DNA from: Azotobacter vinelandii
Lineage (GTDB): Bacteria > Pseudomonadota > Gammaproteobacteria > Pseudomonadales > Pseudomonadaceae
Strand: one strand, 5' to 3'
Length of the DNA: 64,000 bases
NCBI RefSeq assembly: GCF_001571105.1
Contig: NZ_BCTD01000006.1
Positions 35,211-43,958 of this stretch are shown piece by piece (the stretch's first letter is position 1; each line of letters starts with the position of its first letter). The notes under the pieces are model-generated. The model did not search any database. It was given only the letters and a program-made list of their open reading frames with translations, and was not told the origin of the DNA. The translations under genes were made by a program, and so were the position numbers.

Positions 35211-36170
35211 TCAATCGCCGCCGACGGCGAAGTTCGGCAGGGCATTGACCGGCTGGCTGAACTGGAAGGGAATCGACTCCACCGCCAGACCGACATTGCG
35301 CTGCACCACGAAGTGCAGGTGCGGCCCGGTGCTGCGGCCAGTGTTGCCGGAACGGGCGATCGGCGTGCCGGCCTTGATCCGCTGGCCCTCGCTCACCCGC
35401 ACCGAGCCCTCCTGCAGGTGCAAATAGACGCCCATGGTGCCGTCCTCGTGGAGGATGCGCACCTGGTTGCCGCCCGGATTGGGGCTGCGCCCGCGCTGGT
35501 CGTTCTCCGTATGCACCACCACTCCGCTACGGGCGGCGACGATCGGCGTCCCCACCGGCATGGCGATGTCCACGGCATGGCGTCCCTTGGGCGTGTAATG
35601 ACTGTACTGGCCGTTGGCGCCCTGGGTCAGGCGGAACGGACCGCCGCGCCAGGGCAGCGGATAGCGGTGCGGCTGCGGCCGCAGCCGCGGGTCGCCCAGG
35701 GCATGGCGCAGCTTGGGGGTGTAGCGCATCGGCTGGTCCGGATCGCGCGGCGCCAGGGTGGCCAGACGGATCTGGCTGCGCGGCGGCACTATCCAGCGAA
35801 TGGGCCTGTTCGGCGCGCCGCTGACGTTGGCGAGCCCATCCAGGCTCAACTCGACCTCCACCGGTGCGAACATGTCGTTCTGCACCCGCAGGGTGTGGCC
35901 ACCGGCATGCTTGAAGGTGTCCAGACGCACCCGGTCGTCCGGCGCGTCGCTGCGCGACGACACCGGCCCCGGCAGCCGGCCGGCCGGAATCGCGCGCAGA
36001 CCGCGCAGGCCGCGGCCGGGCTGGATGACGTGGATGACCCGCGCGCCGGGACGGGCCTTGTCGCCATAGCTGACCACGCCGTTGGCGTCGACATGCTCGT
36101 AGATGGTCACGGCCGTCGCCGGTGCGGCCAAGACAAGAAAAACGGCGAACAGTAACGGGCGTCCCAGCAT
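35211..36170 (-). CDS. M23 (LytM-type) peptidase, secreted
   Basis: A 319-residue protein with a signal peptide (MLGRPLLFAVFLVLAAPATA), a DUF4124-like start (YEHVDANGVVSYGDKARPG), a beta-rich middle and a C-terminal LytM domain (about 195-310). Zinc-site residues are in GRHAVDIAMPVG (His and Asp) and GPHLHFVVQ (HxH). It likely cleaves cell-wall cross-links or acts as an envelope-regulating LytM factor in the periplasm. The ATG at 36170 begins the signal peptide. Confidence 0.87.
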   Translation of the reverse strand: MLGRPLLFAVFLVLAAPATAVTIYEHVDANGVVSYGDKARPGARVIHVIQPGRGLRGLRAIPAGRLPGPVSSRSDAPDDRVRLDTFKHAGGHTLRVQNDMFAPVEVELSLDGLANVSGAPNRPIRWIVPPRSQIRLATLAPRDPDQPMRYTPKLRHALGDPRLRPQPHRYPLPWRGGPFRLTQGANGQYSHYTPKGRHAVDIAMPVGTPIVAARSGVVVHTENDQRGRSPNPGGNQVRILHEDGTMGVYLHLQEGSVRVSEGQRIKAGTPIARSGNTGRSTGPHLHFVVQRNVGLAVESIPFQFSQPVNALPNFAVGGD

Positions 36171-36301
36171 CGTTGCATGGCTCAGGATTGTTGGACGGAA
36201 CGCGAAGACTAACAGCGCCGCCCACTTATCGCGAGTCGACGAAATCAAGCCTGTGACGAAGAGTGCGCCCGAGCCGACGAGCGGCATACCGTTCGTCGGC
36301 C

Positions 36302-37045
36302 TCATTCGCGAGCGGGCGCTTCGCCGACCTCTCCTTCTTCCGCCGGCTTCCTGCGGGCCAGCCCGGTGTGGCGTACATCGGTGCCACGCACCAGGTAGAT
36401 CACCAGTTCGGCGATGTTGCGCGCATGATCGCCGATCCGCTCCAGCGAGCGCAGCGCCCAGATCACGTTGAGCACGCGGGATATCGAACGCGGGTCCTCC
36501 ATCATGTAGGTGGCCAGCTCACGCAGAGCGCTCTTGTACTCGCGGTCGACGACCTTGTCGTAGCGCGCCACCGATAGCGCCAGGTCGGCATCGAAGCGGG
36601 CGAAGGCATCGAGCGTCTCCTGGACCATCTTGCGGACCTGCTCGCCGATGTGGCGGATCTCCACGTAGCCACGCGGCGATTCGCCCTCCTCGCAGAGCAG
36701 GATGGCACGCTTGGCGATCTTGGTGGCCTCGTCGCCGATACGCTCGAGGTCGATCACCGACTTGGAGATGCTGATGATCAGGCGCAGGTCGGAAGCCGCC
36801 GGTTGGCGGCGGGCGAGGATGCGGATGCATTCCTCGTCGATGCTGCGCTCCATCTGGTTGGTCTGGCTGTCGATCTCGCGCACCTGGGCGGCGAGTCCCG
36901 AATCGGCCTCGATCAGGGCGGTCACCGCATCGTTGACCTGCTTCTCGACCAGGCCGCCCATGGCCAGCAGTTGACTGCGCACGCCCTCCAGCTCTTCGTT
37001 GAACTGCTGGGAGATATGCAGGGAAATGTTGTCTTTGTCGATCAT
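36302..37045 (-). CDS. phoU: phosphate signalling protein PhoU
   Basis: A 247-residue protein built of two three-helix PhoU repeats; the metal-cluster motifs are LERIGDEATKIAKRA and LERIGDHARNIAELV. PhoU links PstB occupancy to PhoR and damps phosphate uptake. It follows pstB by 51 bases and closes the pst operon. The C-terminal tail (RRKPAEEGEVGEAPARE) is charged and variable. Confidence 0.97.
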   Translation of the reverse strand: MIDKDNISLHISQQFNEELEGVRSQLLAMGGLVEKQVNDAVTALIEADSGLAAQVREIDSQTNQMERSIDEECIRILARRQPAASDLRLIISISKSVIDLERIGDEATKIAKRAILLCEEGESPRGYVEIRHIGEQVRKMVQETLDAFARFDADLALSVARYDKVVDREYKSALRELATYMMEDPRSISRVLNVIWALRSLERIGDHARNIAELVIYLVRGTDVRHTGLARRKPAEEGEVGEAPARE

Positions 37046-37096
37046 GGTTCGCTCCGCACGAAAGCTGAAGGCTGCTAGTCTCGATTCCGGCCACGA

Positions 37097-37930
37097 TCAG
37101 CCGTAACGGCCGGTGATGTAGTCCTCGGTCTGCTTCTGCGCCGGGTTGGTGAACAGGGTGTCGGTGTCGCCGTATTCGATCAGCTTGCCCATGTACATGA
37201 ACGCGGTGTAGTCGGACACCCGGGCAGCCTGCTGCATATTGTGGGTGACGATGACGATGGTGTACTTGGACTTCAGCTCGAAGATCAGTTCCTCGACCTT
37301 GAGAGTGGAGATCGGATCGAGTGCCGAACAGGGCTCGTCGAGCAACAGCACCTCCGGCTCGACCGCGATGGTGCGGGCGATGACCAGACGCTGCTGCTGG
37401 CCGCCGGAAAGGCCGAGGGCGGAATCGTGCAGGCGGTCCTTGACCTCGTCCCACAGCGCGGCACCCTTCAGTGCCCACTCGACCGCATCGTCCAGCGTGC
37501 GCTTCTTGTTGATGCCCTGGATGCGCAGGCCGTAGACCACGTTCTCGTAGATGCTCTTGGGGAAGGGGTTGGGCTTCTGGAACACCATGCCGACGCGCCG
37601 GCGCAGTTCGGCGACGTCCACGCCCTTGCGGTAGATGTCCTGCCCGTCGAGCTTGATCCCTCCCTCCACGCGACAGCCGTCGACCAGATCGTTCATCCGG
37701 TTGAAGCAACGCAGCAAGGTCGACTTGCCGCAGCCGCTCGGCCCGATGAAGGCGGTCACGCGGTTCTTCGGAATGTTCATGCGGACGTCGTAGAGCGCCT
37801 GCTTGTCGCCGTAGAACAGCTTGAGGCCGGGGACCTCGAGAGCCACCGGCTCGCTGGCCAGGTCGAAGGTCTGCTTCTTGCGGCCAAGGGCGTCGAGATT
37901 GATGCCGTGGCTAGCGGATTCTTGTTGCAT
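37097..37930 (-). CDS. pstB: phosphate ABC transporter ATPase PstB
   Basis: A 277-residue ABC ATPase. Walker A is GPSGCGKST near residues 63-71, the signature is LSGGQQQRLVIAR and Walker B is EVLLLDEPCSALDP. An N-terminal extension of about 30 residues precedes the usual core. It energises high-affinity phosphate import with PstC and PstA, and is cotranscribed between pstA and phoU. Confidence 0.97.
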   Translation of the reverse strand: MQQESASHGINLDALGRKKQTFDLASEPVALEVPGLKLFYGDKQALYDVRMNIPKNRVTAFIGPSGCGKSTLLRCFNRMNDLVDGCRVEGGIKLDGQDIYRKGVDVAELRRRVGMVFQKPNPFPKSIYENVVYGLRIQGINKKRTLDDAVEWALKGAALWDEVKDRLHDSALGLSGGQQQRLVIARTIAVEPEVLLLDEPCSALDPISTLKVEELIFELKSKYTIVIVTHNMQQAARVSDYTAFMYMGKLIEYGDTDTLFTNPAQKQTEDYITGRYG

Positions 37931-38010
37931 GAGTCACTCCGTTCAAGCATGGAGCCCGAAGCCGACAGCCGAACCGCTCGCGGGTTCGACTGCCGGTTTC
38001 CAGCCGGTGT

Positions 38011-39681
38011 TTAGTGATCCAGCGCCTTGTACTTCTCGCGCAGGCGGTTGCGGATGTACACCGCACTCAGATTGAGCAGGGCGATCACCAGCACCAGCAG
38101 CAGCGCGGTGGCGTACACCAGCGGGCGGGCCGCCTCGACGTTGGGGCTCTGGAAACCGACGTCGTAGATGTGGAAACCCAGGTGCATGATCTTCTGGTCG
38201 AGGTGCAGGTAGGGGTAGTTGCCGTCCACCGGCAGGCTCGGTGCCAGCTTGACCACGCCGACCAGCATCAGCGGTGCCACCTCGCCGGCGGCGCGGGCCA
38301 CGGCGAGGATCAGGCCGGTCATCATCGCCGGACTGGCCATCGGCAGCACGACCTTCCACAGCGTTTCCGCCTTGGTCGCGCCGAGCGCCAGCGACCCCTC
38401 GCGCAAAGCGCGCGGGATGCGCGCCAGACCTTCCTCGGTGGCGACGATCACCACCGGCACGGCGAGGATCGCCAGGGTCAGCGAGGCCCACAGCAGGCCC
38501 GGAGTGCCGAAGGTCGGCGCCGGCAGGGCCTCGGCGAAGAGCAGCCGATCGATCGAGCCGCCCAGCACGTAGACGAAGAAGCCCAGACCGAACACGCCGT
38601 AGACGATCGCCGGCACCCCGGCCAGGTTGTTCACCGCGATGCGGATCACCCGCGTCAAAGGCCCCTGCTTGGCGTACTCGCGCAGATAGATCGCCGCCAG
38701 CACGCCGAACGGAGTGACCAGCACCGCCATGATCAGGGTCATCATCACGGTGCCGAAGATCGCCGGGAAGATGCCGCCCTCGGTATTGGCCTCGCGCGGT
38801 TCGTCGCTGACGAACTCCCAGAGCTTGGCGAAATAGAAGCCGAACTTCTCGCCGAGCCCCATGGCGTTCGGCTGGTAGGCGCGCACCACCTTGCCCAGGG
38901 TGATCTCCTCTTCGCGGCCATCGGCCGTGCGCACCAGGACGCTGTCGCGATTGAACTCCTGCTGCAGCACGACCAACTGGCTCTCCAGCTCCCGGTATCT
39001 GACGCCCCACTGGGCGCGCTCGGCGGCCAGGTCGGCCTGGGCATCGGCGTCCAGATCGCCGCCGAGTTCCAGGCCACGCTCCTTGAGGCGCAACCGCTCG
39101 AGGGCATGGTTGACGCGGCCGATGTCCGCCCTTTCCAGTTGGGCCAGTTGCTCGTGCAATCCGGCGACCCGCTCGATGCGCGACAGCAATTCCTTCCAGG
39201 CGCCCTCGCCTTCGGCCACCAGCCGGCCGCTCTCTTTCACACCGAGCAGATAGCCGTAGAAATTGCCCCACTCGCGGCGTTCGAACACCACCAGGCTTTC
39301 CGGCTTGCGCGGATTGGCCAGCCACTCGCCGACCACCCAGTTGAAATCGGCGCCGAACAGCTCGCGGTTACCGACCTTGAGCAACTCGCGGGTCATGAAC
39401 TCGCCGCCGTCGGCGTCCACCGGCAGACCGCTGGCGGCCAGCCGCGCACGCGGCACCTCCTCGGCCTCCACCACCTCGCCGGCAACCACCTGCGCCGGCT
39501 GGCCGGGAACCTGATAGTCGGCCTCCAGCACGTCGGCCGGCCAGAAGTGACCGAGGCCGCGCACCGCAATCAGCATCAGCAGGCCGATGGTCATGATCAC
39601 GGCGATGGACACACCGCCGCCGGTCATCCAGACCCACGGCGAGCCGCTCTTGAACCAGGTTTTCAGATTTTGCTGTTTCAC
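38011..39681 (-). CDS. pstA: phosphate ABC transporter permease PstA
   Basis: A 556-residue permease, nearly twice the length of E. coli PstA. The C-terminal half (about 270-556) is the normal six-helix permease with the EAA loop in LARIPRALREGSLALGATK. The N-terminal half has one membrane helix (about 20-42) and a large extra region, partly coiled-coil (about 170-250). This long form is common in pseudomonads. The start is GTG at 39681, 22 bases after pstC. Confidence 0.93.
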   Translation of the reverse strand: MKQQNLKTWFKSGSPWVWMTGGGVSIAVIMTIGLLMLIAVRGLGHFWPADVLEADYQVPGQPAQVVAGEVVEAEEVPRARLAASGLPVDADGGEFMTRELLKVGNRELFGADFNWVVGEWLANPRKPESLVVFERREWGNFYGYLLGVKESGRLVAEGEGAWKELLSRIERVAGLHEQLAQLERADIGRVNHALERLRLKERGLELGGDLDADAQADLAAERAQWGVRYRELESQLVVLQQEFNRDSVLVRTADGREEEITLGKVVRAYQPNAMGLGEKFGFYFAKLWEFVSDEPREANTEGGIFPAIFGTVMMTLIMAVLVTPFGVLAAIYLREYAKQGPLTRVIRIAVNNLAGVPAIVYGVFGLGFFVYVLGGSIDRLLFAEALPAPTFGTPGLLWASLTLAILAVPVVIVATEEGLARIPRALREGSLALGATKAETLWKVVLPMASPAMMTGLILAVARAAGEVAPLMLVGVVKLAPSLPVDGNYPYLHLDQKIMHLGFHIYDVGFQSPNVEAARPLVYATALLLVLVIALLNLSAVYIRNRLREKYKALDH

Positions 39682-39703
39682 GGTCGTCTACCTTTTCCGA
39701 CGT

Positions 39704-41992
39704 TCAGAGCGACGCATATTTCTTGCGCAGGCGGGTACGGATCATCTCGGCCGCGGTGTTCATGATGAAGGTGAAGCTGAGCAGCACCAGCGCGGCGAGA
39801 AACAGCACGCGATAGTGGCTGCTGCCGACTTCCGACTCGGGCATCTCCACCGCGACGTTGGCCGCCAGGGTACGCAGGCCTTCGAAGATGTTGATGTCCA
39901 TGATCGGCGTGTTGCCGGTGGCCATCAGCACGATCATGGTTTCGCCGACGGCGCGCCCCAGGCCGATCATCAGCGCCGAGAAGATGCCCGGACTGGCGGT
40001 GAGGATGACCACCCGGGTCAGGGTCTGCCAGGGCGTGGCGCCCAGGGCCAGGGAGCCCAGGGTCAGGCTCTTGGGCACGCTGAACACGGCGTCCTCGGCG
40101 ATCGAGTAGATGTTCGGGATCACCGCGAAGCCCATCGCCAGGCCGACCACCAGAGCGTTGCGCTGGTCGAACGGGATGCCCAGGTCGTTGGACAGCCACA
40201 GGCGCATGTCGCCGCCGAAGAACCAGTTTTCCAGATGGCCGCTCATGCCCAGGGCCAGGGCGCCGACGGCGAGGATCACCGGGATCAGCAAAGCCGCCTC
40301 CCAGCCATCCGGTACGCGCAGGCGGATGCTCTCCGGCAGGCGGCTCCAGCCGTAGGCTGCGGCGAGGATGCCCAGCGGGGTCAACAGCAGCAGACTGAAG
40401 ATACCCGGCAGGTGGGCTTCCACGTAGGGCGCGAGGAACAGGCCGGCGAAGAAGCCGAGGATCACCGTGGGCAGCGCCTCCATCAGCTCGATCACCGGCT
40501 TGACCTTGGAACGCATCGCCGGGGCCATGAAGTAGGCAGTGTAGATGGCCGCGCAGATGGCCATGGGCGCGGCCAGCAGCATGGCGTAGAAGGCCGCCTT
40601 GAGGGTGCCGAAGGTAAGCGGCGAGAGGCTCAGCTTGGGCTCGAAGTCGGAGTTGGCGGAAGTCGACTGCCAGATGTACTTGGGCTCGTCGTAGCTCTCG
40701 TACCACACCTTGCTCCACAGCGCGCTCCAGGAAATCTCCGGATGCGGGTTGTCCAGCTCGAAGCCCTGCAGCCGGCCTGCGGACTCGACCAGCAGCCGGT
40801 CGGCACGCGGCGACAGGGCGGCCTGCGCGGCGGCGCCGGCGACCGGCTCGATGAGCAGGGTGCGATGCGCGGTGCTGTGGAACACGCCCAGATTACCGGC
40901 GGCGTCCAGGGCGATGAAGCCCTTGCGGCGCTCCTCCGGGAGGATCTGGACGATGGGACTGCCGTTCAACTGGAAGCCGCGGATGTTCTTCAGTTCGGGA
41001 CCGGCTTCGCCACGCGCCATGAACCACTGCTGGATGCCGCCCGTGGAGTCGCCGATCATCAGCGAGATGCCACCGAGCAGGGCCGCCACCTCGGTCACCT
41101 CCGCCTGGGGATCGGCGAGCAGCTTGTAGCGGCCGTTCAGCGTCTGCTGGCGCAGGTCGAACACGTCGGCTGTGGAACGCCCGTTGATCACGTACAGCCA
41201 CAACTGGCGCGGATCGATCAGCAGCGCCTTGACCGGTTCGGCGAGTTGCGGCAATTCGAGGCGTCGCTCGCTCAGGGTGGTCTCGCCGCTCAGGAGGTTC
41301 TCTTCGCGGCTCAGTTCCAGCGCCAGTACCTGATTGCCCGTCGAGCCGGCCAGGAGCAGCCCGTCGTTGCCGACGTTCATCGCCACTTCTTGCAGCGGAC
41401 GGCCCTGCGGATCGAGCTGGATCGGCGCCTCGCCGTAGGGATAGTCGATGCTCGGCGTGATGGTCTTGCGGTTGTCCGGATAGGTGACCCGGTAGCTATG
41501 GCCGACCACCAACGCCTGGCCGTTGGAGAGGCCCAGCACCAGGCGGTTGCTGCCCGGCTGGTCGCGCCCCAGGGAAAGGATCTCGGCCCCCTCGGGAATC
41601 GGCAGGGCGGCCTGGCCGAGCAGCCTCTTCTCGCCGTTGGCCTCGAAGAACCGTACCTGGCCATGGGTATCCAGACGCATGGCGACCTGGTTCTGCTCCT
41701 CGACCGCCAGCAGCAGGGCCTCGCCCTGATCGGCCAGCCAGGCCGGCCGCTGCGGCTCGCCATGCACGTTCAGCTCGGCGCCCTGGAACATCGGCAGGAC
41801 CACCTGGGCCAGATAGAAGAATATCAGGGTGATGGCACCCAGCACCGCCAGTCCGCCGATGCTGACGTACCAGCGCGCCAGGCGGTCCTCGAAGGCGCGT
41901 CGCCGGCGCCTGCGCTGCAGAGCGGGCGTGTTGAAGTCCAGGCGCGGCGTCTGGGGCGCAGCGGTGGGGAAGTCTTTGGCCATGTCGGTCAT
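39704..41992 (-). CDS. pstC: phosphate ABC transporter permease PstC (long form)
   Basis: A roughly 762-residue permease. Only the C-terminal part (about 470-762) is the classic six-helix PstC (EAA-like loop in SVPKSLTLGSLALGATPWQ). After a first helix (about 45-70) there is a periplasmic beta-propeller-like domain of about 370 residues. The start is uncertain: ATG at 41992 or 41983, neither with a strong ribosome site. A Pho box lies about 125 bases upstream, indicating a promoter of its own. Confidence 0.9.
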   Translation of the reverse strand: MTDMAKDFPTAAPQTPRLDFNTPALQRRRRRRAFEDRLARWYVSIGGLAVLGAITLIFFYLAQVVLPMFQGAELNVHGEPQRPAWLADQGEALLLAVEEQNQVAMRLDTHGQVRFFEANGEKRLLGQAALPIPEGAEILSLGRDQPGSNRLVLGLSNGQALVVGHSYRVTYPDNRKTITPSIDYPYGEAPIQLDPQGRPLQEVAMNVGNDGLLLAGSTGNQVLALELSREENLLSGETTLSERRLELPQLAEPVKALLIDPRQLWLYVINGRSTADVFDLRQQTLNGRYKLLADPQAEVTEVAALLGGISLMIGDSTGGIQQWFMARGEAGPELKNIRGFQLNGSPIVQILPEERRKGFIALDAAGNLGVFHSTAHRTLLIEPVAGAAAQAALSPRADRLLVESAGRLQGFELDNPHPEISWSALWSKVWYESYDEPKYIWQSTSANSDFEPKLSLSPLTFGTLKAAFYAMLLAAPMAICAAIYTAYFMAPAMRSKVKPVIELMEALPTVILGFFAGLFLAPYVEAHLPGIFSLLLLTPLGILAAAYGWSRLPESIRLRVPDGWEAALLIPVILAVGALALGMSGHLENWFFGGDMRLWLSNDLGIPFDQRNALVVGLAMGFAVIPNIYSIAEDAVFSVPKSLTLGSLALGATPWQTLTRVVILTASPGIFSALMIGLGRAVGETMIVLMATGNTPIMDINIFEGLRTLAANVAVEMPESEVGSSHYRVLFLAALVLLSFTFIMNTAAEMIRTRLRKKYASL

Positions 41993-42117
41993 CGTTAGGG
42001 GGCTCGATTGCGTGGGGGCGTTCAGCCGGCCGTCGATGAGCGGCTGCATCGGCTGGCGGCCCGGCTTGCACGCCGCCACTGCGACGACCGTCGGCAGGCG
42101 TACATTAATAACCTTCC

Positions 42118-42135
42118 ATGACAAAAATATTACAG
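42118..42135 (-). promoter_or_regulatory. Pho box upstream of pstC
   Basis: Read on the minus strand, CTGTAAT-ATTT-TTGTCAT matches the PhoB 7-4-7 repeat. A TTATTAAT stretch about 10 bases downstream could be the -10. So pstCAB-phoU probably has a PhoB-dependent promoter separate from that of pstS. Confidence 0.72.
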
Positions 42136-42153
42136 AGCGGCGACACACCGAGA

Positions 42154-42178
42154 CCCGCCACTCGAAACGAGTGACGGG
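42154..42178. terminator. hairpin between pstS and pstC
   Basis: CCCGCCACTCG pairs with CGAGTGACGGG (one G-T-type mismatch) around an AAA loop. It may reduce read-through from pstS into pstC, giving the excess of binding protein typical of ABC importers. Confidence 0.6.
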
Positions 42179-42234
42179 CCTGTAGCGCGCCCGCCCTCAG
42201 GCCCGATCGTCCGTTCCGGGCCCGAGGGGCCGAC

Positions 42235-43203
42235 TCAGAGGCCGAGGTCCTTCAGGGTCTTGTCCACGACACGCTTGGGCAGTGGAATATAGCCGTCCTT
42301 GACCACGACTTCCTGTCCCTGCTTGGACAGAACCATCTTGACGAACTGCGCTTCCAGCGGATTCAGCGGCTTGTTCGGCGCCTTGTTCACGTAGACGTAG
42401 AAAAAGCGCGCCAGCGGGAACTTGCCGGCCAGGGCGTTGGCTTCGCTGGCCTCGAAGGGCTCGCCGCCCTTCTTCGACAGCGGTACGGCGCGCACGCTGG
42501 AAGTCTTGTAGCCGATGCCGGAATAGCCGATGGCGTTCAGGGTGCTGGACACCGACTGCACCACCGAGGCGGAGCCCGGCTGCTCGTTGACGTTGGGCTT
42601 GAAGTCACCTTTACAGAGGGCCTCTTCCTTGAAGTAGCCATAGGTGCCGGACACCGAGTTGCGGCCGAACAGCTGGATCGGCTTGGTCGCCCACTCGCCG
42701 GTCAGGCCCAGATCGCCCCAGGTCTTGATGTCCTTGGGACCACCGCACAGGCGGGTACCGGAGAAGATGGCGTCGACCTGGGCGATGTCCAGGGACTTGA
42801 TCGGGTTGTCCTTGTGCACGAACACCGCCAGGGCGTCGATGGCCACCGGAACGGCGGTCGGCTTGTAGCCGTGCTTCTGCTCGAAGGCCTGCAGCTCGTT
42901 GTCCTTCATGGCGCGGCTCATCGGGCCGAGGTTGGCGGTGCCTTCGGTGAGCGCCGGCGGCGCGGTGGAGGAACCGGCGGCCTGGATCTGGATGTTGACG
43001 TTCGGATACTGCCGCTTGAACTCTTCGCCCCACAGAGTCATGAGATTGGCCAGGGAGTCGGAGCCGACGCTGGACAGGTTGCCGGAGACGCCCGAGGTCT
43101 TTTCGTAGGTCGGCAGAGCCGGGTCGACGGCGGCAACCGCGCTCGCAGTCGCCACACCAGCGGCGGCGAAAGTCATGGCTGCCATCAAACGCTTCAATTT
43201 CAT
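42235..43203 (-). CDS. pstS: phosphate-binding periplasmic protein PstS
   Basis: A 322-residue binding protein with a signal peptide (MKLKRLMAAMTFAAAGVATA, cleavage about residue 24). The phosphate-binding loops are SSVGSDSLANLM, IQAAGSSTAPPALTEG and NSVSGTYGYF. It captures phosphate in the periplasm for PstCAB. A GGGAG ribosome site precedes the ATG, and a Pho box stands upstream. It is separated from pstC by a hairpin and a second Pho box. Confidence 0.96.
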   Translation of the reverse strand: MKLKRLMAAMTFAAAGVATASAVAAVDPALPTYEKTSGVSGNLSSVGSDSLANLMTLWGEEFKRQYPNVNIQIQAAGSSTAPPALTEGTANLGPMSRAMKDNELQAFEQKHGYKPTAVPVAIDALAVFVHKDNPIKSLDIAQVDAIFSGTRLCGGPKDIKTWGDLGLTGEWATKPIQLFGRNSVSGTYGYFKEEALCKGDFKPNVNEQPGSASVVQSVSSTLNAIGYSGIGYKTSSVRAVPLSKKGGEPFEASEANALAGKFPLARFFYVYVNKAPNKPLNPLEAQFVKMVLSKQGQEVVVKDGYIPLPKRVVDKTLKDLGL

Positions 43204-43284
43204 GCCTTGCTCCCTAGCAGGACGGTATTGGTCGGATCGCGGGCAAGTATCGAAAGACCGCGTGACCACTCTATGAATACAAGA

Positions 43285-43302
43285 TGACAAATTTGTGAAC
43301 AG
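43285..43302 (-). promoter_or_regulatory. Pho box upstream of pstS
   Basis: On the minus strand, CTGTTCA-CAAA-TTTGTCA fits the PhoB repeat with 11-base period. A weak -10 (CATAGA or TAGAGT, around 43268-43275) follows at the expected distance, about 65-70 bases before the pstS start. Confidence 0.75.
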
Positions 43303-43463
43303 GGGCCTTTCAAGGGAACTTTTCCCCTTTCGGCCGACACAGGGCCGACACGCGGCATGATGCCGCCGCTTGACATTTCCGTATCGCCCCGCTCGCCTGG
43401 CGCCAGGGCTTGCCGCTATAATCGGTCCTCTTCCCTGCAGCCCACGCCCGACGAACCCATCCC

Positions 43464-43862
43464 ATGACTGAACTCGAACAGGACGACCCGGTTCCCCAAG
43501 GCGATCTGGCCCTGCAGATCACCGCGCTGCCCCGCGACGCCAACGGATTCGGCGATATCTACGGCGGCTGGCTGGTCGCCCAGATGGACCTGGCCGGCAC
43601 CGCCACGGCCAGCCGGCTGGCCGGCGGGCGGGTGGCCACGGTGGCGATCGACCGCATGGCCTTCATGGTGCCGGTGGCGGTCGGCGCCCAGCTCTCCTTC
43701 TATACCAAGCCCCTGCAGCAGGGCCGCAGCTCGATCCAGATGCTGGTCGAGGTATGGAGCGACGACCCGCTGTCCAGCGAATGGCGCAAGGTGACCGAGG
43801 CGGTGTTCGTCTTCGTCGCCATCGACGGCAGCGGCCGCACCCGCGCGGTGCCGCGCCGCTAG
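43464..43862 (+). CDS. YciA-type acyl-CoA thioesterase
   Basis: A 132-residue hot-dog fold thioesterase. The motif DANGFGDIYGGWLVAQMDLA contains the catalytic Asp region and the central helix of the YciA/BACH group. These hydrolyse acyl-CoA in the cytosol. A TATAAT box at 43417-43422 is a likely -10, about 40 bases upstream. It is divergent from pstS, an arrangement also seen in Pseudomonas. Confidence 0.9.
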   Translation: MTELEQDDPVPQGDLALQITALPRDANGFGDIYGGWLVAQMDLAGTATASRLAGGRVATVAIDRMAFMVPVAVGAQLSFYTKPLQQGRSSIQMLVEVWSDDPLSSEWRKVTEAVFVFVAIDGSGRTRAVPRR

Positions 43863-43958
43863 CGGACGCCCTCCTCGCACCCCCCCATTTCGCGCGATGG
43901 AGCTTTATTCGTCGCGCAGGCTCTAATAGCGAAGTATTTGTCCTGCGAGGATCCCGTC

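Noticed and set aside
39587..41998. An 803-codon plus-strand frame opposite pstC and pstA
   Set aside because: Antisense to clear permease genes; composition (Gln, His, Gly, Arg) is that of a shadow frame and no domain is recognisable.
43371..43376. TTGACA as a -35 for the thioesterase promoter
   Set aside because: The only good -10 (TATAAT at 43417) is 40 bases away, far outside the allowed spacing.
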